DNA from: an uncultured Bacteroidales bacterium
Lineage (GTDB): Bacteria; Bacteroidota; Bacteroidia; Bacteroidales; Bacteroidaceae
Assembly (NCBI GenBank): GCA_937898885.1
Contig: CALDKD010000043.1
Coordinates: forward strand, 1-9,862
DNA length: 9,862 bases
Reading direction: 5' to 3'
The position numbers and the translations under genes were made by a program. The first letter of the stretch is position 1, and every line of letters starts with the position of its first letter. The notes beneath the pieces were generated by a model. That model made no database searches. It was not told the DNA's origin and saw only the letters and a list, made by a program, of their open reading frames with translations. Of the stretch, positions 1 to 6,611 are shown piece by piece.

Positions 1-92
1 TGATTGTTTCCCATGCACTTTGGGATGAGATGGTGTTCGTGGTCTTCCCGATGCACCCGATATAACCAATTGGATATCAGCGTTCTAGCGTT
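1..92 (-). pseudogene. HNH endonuclease-like fragment, cut by window edge
   Basis: Read on the minus strand, this frame is open from a TAA stop just above position 92 to the window edge. It encodes HREDHEHHLIPKCMGNN near its end. The EHHLIPKCMG core matches the first half of HNH nuclease motifs, in which a histidine pair is followed by IIP and a Cys/Met-Gly turn. No ATG lies upstream in frame. Only a GTG at 54-56 or a CTG at 78-80 could start it, so it is either an unusual start of a gene running out of the window or a decayed fragment. The motif match is visible. Nuclease function and gene integrity are inference. Confidence 0.4.
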
Positions 93-106
93 TTAAAAGG
101 TACGTA

Positions 107-292
107 CTACATTCGCTGTACATTCTGTTTCAGAAAATCTGCAAATGTAAGATGCTGATATTCAGCCAGATACACATCTTGTTCTTGTACCTTTTTTCGC
201 CCGATTTGGAGTCCGTAATTAAATGTTTCTCGGCAAGAAATTCGGGCTCATAACTCGTTCTTTCTCAATATGTCAGCCTCTTCAGCATTGAC
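107..292 (-). pseudogene. Decayed coding remnant, unrecognised
   Basis: From about 292 down to 107 one minus-strand frame reads like protein but is broken by a TGA at 248-250. The first part ends VNAEEADILRKNEL. The second contains QEQDVYLAEYQHLTFADFLK and ends at a TAG (107-109). The codon choice and amino-acid mix look coding, but there is no plausible start and I recognise no family. It could be the tail of a lost gene that once followed fic on the same strand, perhaps joined to the HNH-like fragment on its left, which lies in another frame. Chance cannot be excluded over such a short stretch. Confidence 0.25.
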
Positions 293-315
293 AAAGGTAC
301 AAATATTATCGGGAA

Positions 316-1368
316 TTATTGCTCGATGACTTTCCAGAAGCCGTTTCTCTTGCCGTTCTCGCGTTTGAGAAGACCCTTCTCCGATAAGGATACAGTGAGC
401 CTCTTTACGGTCCTTACCGACTTGCTGATTCGTGAGGCTAGCGCCTCCTGAGTGGCCTTGGGATCCGCCATGAGCGCATTCAGCAATTCCCTCTCGTCCA
501 AAGTGACATTCAAAGTGCCAGACGGCCCATTTGCGGAAGCGTCAGTATCAGCAGGGGAGTAGTTGATATGCATCTCCCTGTTTCTCAGTTTGTGGTCGGC
601 ACCCAGCAGGAGATTCTCGAAGAAATGCTCCAGGAAGACTGGATTGGCTGAGACATTCTTAGAATAATTCGCATAGTTTGCACGTGCCAGAGCGTTCCTG
701 AAATACCAGGAATTCTCCGCAAACGCCTCGTTGTCTATCTCAAAACCGAAGCTGCGCAGATATTTGATGGCGAATACAGCTGTGGTGCGGGTATTGCCCT
801 CGCAAAATGGATGTATCTGCCAAATCCCGGAAATGAACTTGCAGATGTGCTTGACGGCCTGCAGGGCGTTCAGAGACGAATAATCGGCATTCCTTTCCTC
901 GCGGAAATCATAGTCAAGGGTCTGGGAGATCATGTCGTATGAGGAGTACAGGACTGTGTCTCCGTCCAGAACCCTTTCATTCTTGGTGAAGTTATATGTC
1001 CTGATGGTGCCGGCCTCCTTGTAGATACCGGTGAAGAGTCTGCGATGGATCTGGATCAGATAGTCGGGAGAAAAATTGAAGGTCTGCTCAGTCAGCATTT
1101 CAGCTATTCTGGCCGACACCTTGTCAGCCTCTTCCGTGCGTTCCTCCGTTGCATGTCGCCCGGATTTCGACCTGTAATAAGTATCCAGAAGGTCCTTAAC
1201 TTCTTCGATGGTGATGTCACCCTCGATGTTATGTCTGGCAGTGTCAAGCAGATATTCCGACGGCTTGAGGCCATCTACATCTTGAAGACCGATTGCAGTC
1301 TTCCAAGCGTATGATTTTTCCTTCTGAGAAGGATTGCCGCCCTTTATGTATTCGTCAAAGACTCCCAT
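316..1368 (-). CDS. Fic family protein with C-terminal winged helix
   Basis: Probable Fic-domain nucleotidyl (AMP) transferase, 350 residues and apparently complete. The Fic core motif HPFCEGNTR lies at residues 186-194, with catalytic His186, Glu190 and Asn192 in place. The second arginine of the usual GNxRxxR pattern is alanine (A197), a variant I associate with the HPFxEGNTRTTAVF subgroup. The N-terminal NIEG at residues 47-50 resembles the inhibitory-helix region of self-inhibited Fic proteins, though the serine/threonine normally four residues before the Glu is Arg45. Residues about 285-347 (LDERELLNALM to GFWKVI) form a winged-helix domain, suggesting DNA binding and perhaps autoregulation. 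The linker between them contains SGTLNVTLDE, whose DNA matches repeats in the promoter region. The gene stands alone, with no antitoxin gene beside it. The target protein is unknown. The Fic assignment is secure and its role in defence or signalling is inference. Confidence 0.92.
   Translation of the reverse strand: MGVFDEYIKGGNPSQKEKSYAWKTAIGLQDVDGLKPSEYLLDTARHNIEGDITIEEVKDLLDTYYRSKSGRHATEERTEEADKVSARIAEMLTEQTFNFSPDYLIQIHRRLFTGIYKEAGTIRTYNFTKNERVLDGDTVLYSSYDMISQTLDYDFREERNADYSSLNALQAVKHICKFISGIWQIHPFCEGNTRTTAVFAIKYLRSFGFEIDNEAFAENSWYFRNALARANYANYSKNVSANPVFLEHFFENLLLGADHKLRNREMHINYSPADTDASANGPSGTLNVTLDERELLNALMADPKATQEALASRISKSVRTVKRLTVSLSEKGLLKRENGKRNGFWKVIEQ
499..520. repeat. In-gene copy of the fic promoter repeat
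   Basis: CAAAGTGACA (499-508), TT, CAAAGTGCCA (511-520) lie within fic. The stretch matches 1411-1432 upstream of the same gene in 21 of 22 positions and keeps the same 12-bp period. On the coding strand it encodes the GTLNVTL part of the linker between the Fic and winged-helix domains. Confidence 0.7.
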
Positions 1369-1390
1369 ATCGCATCATACTGTCCTGATG

Positions 1391-1398
1391 CAAATATA
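1391..1398 (-). promoter_or_regulatory. Candidate -7 promoter element of fic
   Basis: On the minus strand these bases read TATATTTG, a full match to the Bacteroidetes -7 consensus TANNTTTG, 22 bases before the fic ATG. A TTTG at the usual 19-21 nt spacing is missing. The nearest copies, at spacings of 12 and 24, lie inside the CAAAGTGCCA repeats, which would place a repeat-binding protein over the -33 region. Confidence 0.5.
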
Positions 1399-1410
1399 CG
1401 AAATTTTCTC

Positions 1411-1460
1411 CAAAGTGCCATTCAAAGTGCCAAATAAAGTGTCGTCCTGGCACTTTGAAT
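1411..1460. promoter_or_regulatory. Candidate operator: direct and inverted CAAAGTGCCA units
   Basis: CAAAGTGCCA occurs at 1411-1420 and 1423-1432 as direct repeats with a 12-bp period. A weaker unit (AAAGTGTCG) lies near 1436-1444. A perfect 13-bp inverted copy, TGGCACTTTGAAT, is at 1448-1460, matching ATTCAAAGTGCCA at 1420-1432. The cluster sits immediately upstream of the fic -7 element. The arrangement suits binding by a winged-helix regulator, possibly the Fic protein itself. Alternatively, read on the minus strand the direct repeats encode GTLNGTLE, so they may be the relic of another Fic linker. Confidence 0.5.
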
Positions 1461-1550
1461 CCACCCGTCCAGGAACGCCATCTGCTCCGGGGTGTGGAAT
1501 CAGTGTTCGCCGCCGGGCATCACCTCGAGCGTGGCGCCGGTCGTTTTAAC
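1449..1550 (-). pseudogene. 3' remnant of an alpha/beta-hydrolase gene
   Basis: The minus strand encodes ATLEVMPGGEH, then a TGA stop (1500-1502), then FHTPEQMAFLDGWI in the same frame. I recognise this as the C-terminal end of alpha/beta hydrolases, where GGEH carries the catalytic histidine and the next residue is normally tryptophan, so TGG has probably become TGA. The stretch is G+C-rich like mnmE and upp and unlike the A+T-rich DNA that begins right beside it. No upstream part of the gene remains. It probably marks an old chromosomal edge left when the neighbouring A+T-rich segment arrived. Confidence 0.55.
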
Positions 1551-1656
1551 CGGTCTTCTGCTTTTCAAGTGTGCAAAACATTTATTATTAAACTTTTACG
1601 TTAATTTCATCTAGACGCATTATTTCATGTATTTTTGCTATTTCGGCTAAATATAG

Positions 1657-1688
1657 TTTGCTCTTTTCGGGAAGTTTTCGTAATTTTG
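1657..1688 (+). promoter_or_regulatory. Bacteroidetes-type promoter of the methyltransferase operon
   Basis: TTTG (1657-1660), 20 nt, then TAATTTTG (1681-1688) matches the Bacteroidetes consensus TTTG/TANNTTTG with ideal spacing. Transcription would start near 1695, giving a leader of roughly 45 nt before the ATG at 1741. The flanking sequence from 1553 to 1740 is very A+T-rich and holds no other feature I can support. No comparable promoter was found inside the operon. Confidence 0.7.
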
Positions 1689-1740
1689 TTTAAAATTAGG
1701 TTTGTTGTCTCTATTCGTGTAGAAATAGCTGATAATTATT

Positions 1741-2976
1741 ATGTTAGATAAAAGCACATATAAAGTTATTGATCTTTTTGCCGGTTGCGGAGGGCTGTCA
1801 CTTGGCTTGTATCAAGCCGGATGGGAGGGACTCTTTGCTGTTGAGAAGAATCCTTGTGCTTTTGCTACACTTCGTTATAATCTCATTGATAGAAAAAAAC
1901 ATTTTGATTGGCCGAGTTGGTTGCCAATAGAACCACTTGATATAGTTGAGCTAAACCAGACATATAGAGAAGAACTCATGCAATTACGAGGTGAAGTTGA
2001 CCTTGTAGCCGGGGGACCTCCGTGTCAAGGTTTTTCAATGGCTGGTAAAAGGATTGAAGATGACATCAGGAACCAATTGGTATTCTCTTATATCGATTTC
2101 ATCAGCATGGTTCAGCCTCGCCTCCTTTTGTTTGAGAATGTTAAAGGATTTACCTATGCATTCAATAAAGATCAGAATCCTAATGCTGTGCCATACTCAA
2201 AATTAGTAATAGAAAAATTGCGAGAATTAGGATATGATGTCCAGCCTCAAGTGATAGATTTCTCTAAATTTGGTGTTCCTCAAAAAAGAAAGCGATTTAT
2301 TCTTGTGGGTGTTTTGAATGGAGGAGAGGGCGATGCAACAAAATTCATGAAGATGCTGGAAGACTCACGCGACTCATTCTTCAAGGAACATGATCTTTCA
2401 TGTGATCCTACCGTAGAAGATGCCATATCGGATTTACGGCGTAGTTATGGCGAAGTTGAGACCCCGGATAGAAAGGGGTTCCAATCTGGAGTTTATGGTG
2501 AGGCTACGTCAAAATACCAAAAATACCTTAGGCTCGGGGTGGACAAAACTCTGTCTGCTCCCAATAGTCATAGTTTCGCTCATCATTCAGAAGAAAAAGT
2601 CACTTGTTTCAAGAGGCTTCTCAACGAGTACCCCACGAGAGAAAAACGTATTGATGGAAAGGCACGCGCAGCATGGGGTATTAGGCAACGAGGTATCACT
2701 GTTCTAGATCCCGAATCTGCATCGCCCACAATAACAGGAATGCCGGATGATTATCTTCACTATTGTGAACCGCGTATAATGACTGTTAGGGAATGTGCTA
2801 GAATTCAATCATTCCCGGATTGGTATGAATTCAAAAGCAAGTACACTACAGGTGGGCAAATGCGTAAGAAGGAAGTACCTCGTTATAGTCAAGTAGGAAA
2901 TGCCATTCCTCCATTATTTGCATATCAAGCAGGTGAGGTCCTAAAAAAAATGTTAGATGGACAATTTGAAATTTAA
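1741..2976 (+). CDS. DNA (cytosine-5) methyltransferase
   Basis: S-adenosylmethionine-dependent enzyme that methylates carbon 5 of cytosine in a specific DNA sequence. All main motifs are visible: I (DLFAGCGGLSLGL, residues 11-23) for cofactor binding; IV (GGPPCQGFS, 91-99) with catalytic Cys95; VI (ENV, 132-134); VIII (QKRKRF, 181-186); IX (RECARIQSFP) after the target-recognition region; and X (VGNAIPP, 385-391). At 411 residues it is a normal full-length enzyme. It is the first gene of a four-gene operon, and its last 20 nt overlap the next start. No restriction endonuclease gene is visible beside it, so it is either solitary or serves the downstream genes as the self-marking component. 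The target sequence cannot be read from the protein. The operon is clearly more A+T-rich than mnmE and upp, suggesting horizontal transfer. Confidence 0.96.
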   Translation: MLDKSTYKVIDLFAGCGGLSLGLYQAGWEGLFAVEKNPCAFATLRYNLIDRKKHFDWPSWLPIEPLDIVELNQTYREELMQLRGEVDLVAGGPPCQGFSMAGKRIEDDIRNQLVFSYIDFISMVQPRLLLFENVKGFTYAFNKDQNPNAVPYSKLVIEKLRELGYDVQPQVIDFSKFGVPQKRKRFILVGVLNGGEGDATKFMKMLEDSRDSFFKEHDLSCDPTVEDAISDLRRSYGEVETPDRKGFQSGVYGEATSKYQKYLRLGVDKTLSAPNSHSFAHHSEEKVTCFKRLLNEYPTREKRIDGKARAAWGIRQRGITVLDPESASPTITGMPDDYLHYCEPRIMTVRECARIQSFPDWYEFKSKYTTGGQMRKKEVPRYSQVGNAIPPLFAYQAGEVLKKMLDGQFEI

Positions 2977-5287
2977 AGTCAGCGCAGAGCTGAAAAACAT
3001 ATTAGGGCGAGATCTAATAACTAGCCCCAATGTAGCCATTTTAGAGCTGGTAAAAAACTCTTATGATGCTCATGCTACAAAGGTCGAAATAACATTTAAT
3101 GAAGATCAAATTATTATAGCCGATAACGGCAAAGGTATGTCATATGATGACCTTGTTAATAAATGGCTATTTGTTGCATATTCAGCTAAAAGCGATGGGA
3201 CAGAAGATCGTTCATATCGGGATAAGATTGCTCGCCATTATGCAGGTGCAAAAGGGATTGGGCGTATGTCGTGTGATCGACTGGCAAAGAATCTAATCTT
3301 GACTACCCGCAGTTCTGACAAAAAGACAGAAGTACTTCATGTAAATTGGAGCCTTTTTGAATTACATAAGCAAACAGAGTTTGACACAATAGATATTCCG
3401 CACGATACATTAGACTCAATACCGGCTTTCCCCAAGTCTTCACCTACTGGGACAATATTGGAGTTTACGAATCTTCATATGTTCTGGACTCGTGAAGATA
3501 TCAGCAATTTAAGGAAGTCTTTGGAAAAAATGATCAATCCTTTTTCCGGGACAGATGATGATTTTCAAATTGAAATCATAGCTCCCAAAATGATGGAAGA
3601 GGATAAGTGTGCAAAGTCTGAATTTGATGTAATAAATGGAGTGATTAGTAATTCTATTGCGGATGTTTTGAAACTTAAAACGACGGAGATTGCTAGCAGT
3701 ATTCAAAACGGAATAATACACACTACATTAATTGACCGAGGTGTTGTCATGTACGAAATTGAAGAGTCAAACAATGACTATTCATTACTAACATCTGTTT
3801 CTATTAGTCTTTTCTTTTTGAATCGAGCCGCGAAATACAATTTTAGTGCGAGGATGGGGGTTACTCCTGTCAGTTATGGTAATATTTTCCTGTTTAGAAA
3901 TGGTATTCGCATATTACCATATGGGGAATGGAATGATGATAGTTGGGGCTTGAATCAACGTCAGCAGCAAGGTTATAATCGTACCCTTGGTACTAGAGAT
4001 TTGTTTGGACGTGTTGATGTTGAAACTGACAATACTGAACTCATTAAAGAAGTTTCTAGTCGTGACGGAGGACTTATAAATACTGAAGCTTCTCAGCAGC
4101 TTTTCGATTACTTTTCATTAATTCACAAGCGATTAGAGCGTTATGTTGTTGGAGTGTTATGGGGGGAAGGTTTCCTGAGAAAAGAGTATTTCGTCAATCA
4201 AACTTCGGCTCTTAATGCTCGTAAGCAACTGGAGGGTGATAAGGACTCGGATTCAGCTAAGCATATATTTGAGAACATTGGTAGTAAAGTCGATTTTCTT
4301 CAGCTCATCAAATCTCTAGTTAATGATAGTAATATTATGGTTATCAGATATAACGAGGAACTGGCAAACATCGTTTCTAACCCATCTGAAACCGAAGTGC
4401 TCCATGCTCAAATGTTTGATGACGTCCGTAAATTGGCGGAGAAGACGAGTGATACTTTCTTATTTGGCAAGATTCAAGAATTTGAGAAGCATTTGGAAGA
4501 CTTGCGACGCCAAAAAGAAGAGGCCGAAAGCAGAGAGGCTGAAGCTAAAGAAAAGGCTGAATATGAGAAGAAGAAGAGAGAGGAGGCCGAATACGAGCGT
4601 GATGTCCAAGTACAAAAGAACAAGTATCTTAATGCTGTAAGGAACACGAGCAATGAGGTGGCGGATTTGCTCCATGTCATAGTGATTTCTTCGAATAATT
4701 CTGTCAGTTTAATTAATACTGCTAAATGCCAGTTGGCGGATAACGATTTAGATGGATTGAGGGTTTCTTTGGATAAATTTGATTATCATATATCGAAAAT
4801 TAACAAACTATCCAAATTGGTTGTGAAAGCCGATTTATCGCTCTTATCTGAATCTAAAGAGATTGACATTAGGGATTTTATTCAAGAGTATCTTTCAAAC
4901 TATGCTGATTCGTTCGAGATTGAATATCATTCAAGTATTGATGAGCCTTTGATGAAAAAAATATCTGTGCTGGATTTATCCATTATACTTGATAATTTGG
5001 TCAGCAATTCGCAGAAAGCCGGCGCTAAAAAATTGCATTTGGAATTTTCAAGGATTAACAGGGTATATATCGTAGATTTTGCGGACAATGGCATTGGTGT
5101 CGACTTAAATATGTTTACTCCTCAAAGTATTTTTGAGGAGGGTATAACCAATCGAAGAGGTGGCTCTGGCATTGGATTAAGCACCATCAAAGACAGGATG
5201 GAAAATGAACTGAATGGAAATATTGAATTCCTAGGTAATGGTTTGCATTTTGCCACGGGCGCAACATTTCGATTATCCTTTGAATAG
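2957..5287 (+). CDS. Dual-GHKL protein: MORC/Hsp90-like ATPase plus histidine-kinase-like module
   Basis: A 776-residue protein with two GHKL ATP-binding domains. The first (about 1-200) has the N-box ELVKNSYDA (Glu30, Asn34), the G1 box ADNGKGM (Asp56) and the lid GAKGIGRMS (97-105), as in MORC/MutL/Hsp90-type ATPases that clamp or sense DNA. Residues about 200-430 probably form the transducer (S5-like) region. A charged coiled coil rich in Glu, Lys and Arg covers about 505-555. A helical DHp-like stretch follows, with His573 (LLHVIV) as possible phosphoacceptor. The C-terminal kinase-type ATPase has N-box DNLVSNS (679-685), G1 DNGIGVD (from Asp710) and G2 GGSGIGLS (735-742). There is no signal peptide or membrane segment, so it acts in the cytoplasm. 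It starts inside the end of the methyltransferase gene, and a receiver gene begins 5 nt after its stop. The domains are clear. Sensing of DNA or infection is inference. Confidence 0.88.
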   Translation: MDNLKFKVSAELKNILGRDLITSPNVAILELVKNSYDAHATKVEITFNEDQIIIADNGKGMSYDDLVNKWLFVAYSAKSDGTEDRSYRDKIARHYAGAKGIGRMSCDRLAKNLILTTRSSDKKTEVLHVNWSLFELHKQTEFDTIDIPHDTLDSIPAFPKSSPTGTILEFTNLHMFWTREDISNLRKSLEKMINPFSGTDDDFQIEIIAPKMMEEDKCAKSEFDVINGVISNSIADVLKLKTTEIASSIQNGIIHTTLIDRGVVMYEIEESNNDYSLLTSVSISLFFLNRAAKYNFSARMGVTPVSYGNIFLFRNGIRILPYGEWNDDSWGLNQRQQQGYNRTLGTRDLFGRVDVETDNTELIKEVSSRDGGLINTEASQQLFDYFSLIHKRLERYVVGVLWGEGFLRKEYFVNQTSALNARKQLEGDKDSDSAKHIFENIGSKVDFLQLIKSLVNDSNIMVIRYNEELANIVSNPSETEVLHAQMFDDVRKLAEKTSDTFLFGKIQEFEKHLEDLRRQKEEAESREAEAKEKAEYEKKKREEAEYERDVQVQKNKYLNAVRNTSNEVADLLHVIVISSNNSVSLINTAKCQLADNDLDGLRVSLDKFDYHISKINKLSKLVVKADLSLLSESKEIDIRDFIQEYLSNYADSFEIEYHSSIDEPLMKKISVLDLSIILDNLVSNSQKAGAKKLHLEFSRINRVYIVDFADNGIGVDLNMFTPQSIFEEGITNRRGGSGIGLSTIKDRMENELNGNIEFLGNGLHFATGATFRLSFE

Positions 5288-5292
5288 TTGAT

Positions 5293-5982
5293 ATGAAAAA
5301 ACACAAGTGCATTTTACTGGTTGATGACAAAGACCAAAGCGTTGTAGCAGAAGACATAAAGCTTCAAATGCGAAGCGATTTTGAGCTAGAGTTTATCTTA
5401 GTTCGGACAGCGGCATCGGAATTCAAAAAAGAGGATTCTGAAGAAATTGATTTAGACAAATTGAAAGATGGCATCAATGCTAAATTGCATAACAAACATA
5501 TTGATGTCGCATTAACAGATTTCGATCTAGAGAGTGAAAGCATTAATGGTTTAGATATCGTACATATAGTACATGATATTCAAAAAAAAGTCGATTTCAT
5601 GATATATTCGGGAAATTGGAGTAAAGTGATTAGATCTGTGGTTGGGGATGATTACAAAGATGCTTCAATAGATCATCTCGTTGAAGGAATTAATGCTTTC
5701 ATTCATGAAGGAATTGTTGACTGTGTTGACCGGACTGATTATAAAAATGATCTTATTAAGTACTTGAATCAGCGTGAGAACGACTCAATAGAGCATCGTT
5801 TATCCTCTTTGTTGCGAGCACATGGGGATATGGTCTTTGAATCTTGTTTCCCTGATTTCAAAGGCATGACTTTTAACGAAATCGCAGATATGATTAATAA
5901 ACATTCAGACGCTCGCTGTGATGAATGGTTGGATTCATTGTTGGCTCAAACCATTGCTTATCTTGTTAAAGTGAACCAATGA
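5293..5982 (+). CDS. Response-regulator receiver protein without DNA-binding output
   Basis: A 229-residue protein whose first roughly 158 residues form a receiver domain. Visible are the acidic pocket Asp11/Asp12 (LLVDDKD), the probable phosphoacceptor Asp76 (ALTDFDL), the switch position Ser106 (IYSG) and the GLDIV helix after the phosphorylation site. The lysine normally near the end of the domain appears as Arg147 (VDRTD), and an insert rich in Glu, Asp and Lys lies at about 43-60. The C-terminal part (160-229) looks helical and resembles no winged helix or other known DNA-binding output. Placed right after a histidine-kinase-like protein and overlapping the next gene by 4 nt (ATGA), it most likely receives phosphate from that kinase and acts by protein contact, plausibly on the following gene's product. 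The receiver assignment is good. Partner and output are inferred. Confidence 0.8.
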   Translation: MKKHKCILLVDDKDQSVVAEDIKLQMRSDFELEFILVRTAASEFKKEDSEEIDLDKLKDGINAKLHNKHIDVALTDFDLESESINGLDIVHIVHDIQKKVDFMIYSGNWSKVIRSVVGDDYKDASIDHLVEGINAFIHEGIVDCVDRTDYKNDLIKYLNQRENDSIEHRLSSLLRAHGDMVFESCFPDFKGMTFNEIADMINKHSDARCDEWLDSLLAQTIAYLVKVNQ

Positions 5983-6611
5983 ACGAGGTGATTTGCATTT
6001 ACACAGAAGATATCACAACAGGCTTTCTTCGACCTTTATGCAATTTTATATGTTCAACCTTTAATGCAACAGAGGTAGGATTTAATACGTCTGATGATGA
6101 TGATCCTCATGAACTTATTTACGACGCTATCAAAAATGCTCAGACCATTTTCTTTTTAGGTCATGGCCGAAGCGATTGCCTTTACGCTAGTATCATAGAT
6201 AATGACAAATTGATAGATGAGAGCAACATCTCGTTGTTGGAGGGGAAGCAATTATTTCTGCTTGCATGTAATTCAAATCAGTTTATTCGTAATTTCCATC
6301 TTTCCAATGCTATTGGTTTCGGTTTTCTGCCTACGAGCATGGATGATATTGAGAGAGCAAGGCGCCTTCACAGAATAGACATATCATTTATGACGAAAAA
6401 AGACATCTCTTTTTTCAATTGCGCACTAGTGCGGTGTTTAATTAACACTTTATCAATTGAAACAATGAATGATTTATATCTATTTTCTGAACGAATGAAG
6501 TTTAGTATAAGCAAAGAAATTGTGGATTGCTTGATGAGCAAAGATACTCCTTACTTTGCGACTATTGCAGACGAGCTTTTTTACGTATATAAGGACATGC
6601 TTATGTGTTAA
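5979..6611 (+). CDS. Caspase/CHAT-like cysteine protease candidate
   Basis: A 210-residue protein. A hydrophobic strand leads into FFLGHGRSD (His62), and a second leads into LFLLACNSN (Cys97), followed by AIGFGFLPT (about 110-118). This His-Gly then Ala-Cys order and spacing, each after a beta strand, is the pattern of clan CD proteases (caspases, gingipains, CHAT domains), with His62/Cys97 as the likely catalytic dyad. I see no nuclease motif, signal peptide or membrane segment. Its start overlaps the end of the receiver gene by 4 nt, indicating translational coupling, and it is the last gene of the operon. In bacterial conflict systems such proteases serve as effectors that cleave host or partner proteins. 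Here that role, and control by the receiver protein, is inference. The fold assignment rests on motif pattern only, and overall similarity to known proteases is low. Confidence 0.6.
   Translation: MNEVICIYTEDITTGFLRPLCNFICSTFNATEVGFNTSDDDDPHELIYDAIKNAQTIFFLGHGRSDCLYASIIDNDKLIDESNISLLEGKQLFLLACNSNQFIRNFHLSNAIGFGFLPTSMDDIERARRLHRIDISFMTKKDISFFNCALVRCLINTLSIETMNDLYLFSERMKFSISKEIVDCLMSKDTPYFATIADELFYVYKDMLMC

Noticed and set aside
44..55. CTTCCCGATGCA resembles CTTTCCGATGCA in the mnmE 3' end (7768-7779), same orientation, as a possible attachment-site repeat
   Set aside because: Only 11 of 12 bases match and similarity does not extend further. It lies inside the HNH-like fragment, and chance matches of this length are plausible after an open-ended search.
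292..299. Minus-strand TACCTTTG, a match to the -7 promoter consensus just after the fic stop
   Set aside because: It has no -33 partner and points only into decayed sequence. A single 8-bp degenerate motif is expected by chance.
1551..1566. CGGTCTTCTGCTTTTC compared with CGGCTTCTACTTTCC at the mnmE end as island boundary repeats
   Set aside because: A gap and mismatches are needed, so it is too weak to call a direct repeat.
4323..4680. Overlapping reading frames on both strands inside the kinase gene
   Set aside because: They are shadows of the repetitive Glu/Lys/Arg coiled-coil codons of the real gene.
5979..6611. The fourth operon gene as a restriction endonuclease partner of the methyltransferase
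   Set aside because: No PD-(D/E)xK, HNH or GIY-YIG motif is visible, and the His-Gly/Ala-Cys pattern fits a caspase-like protease better.
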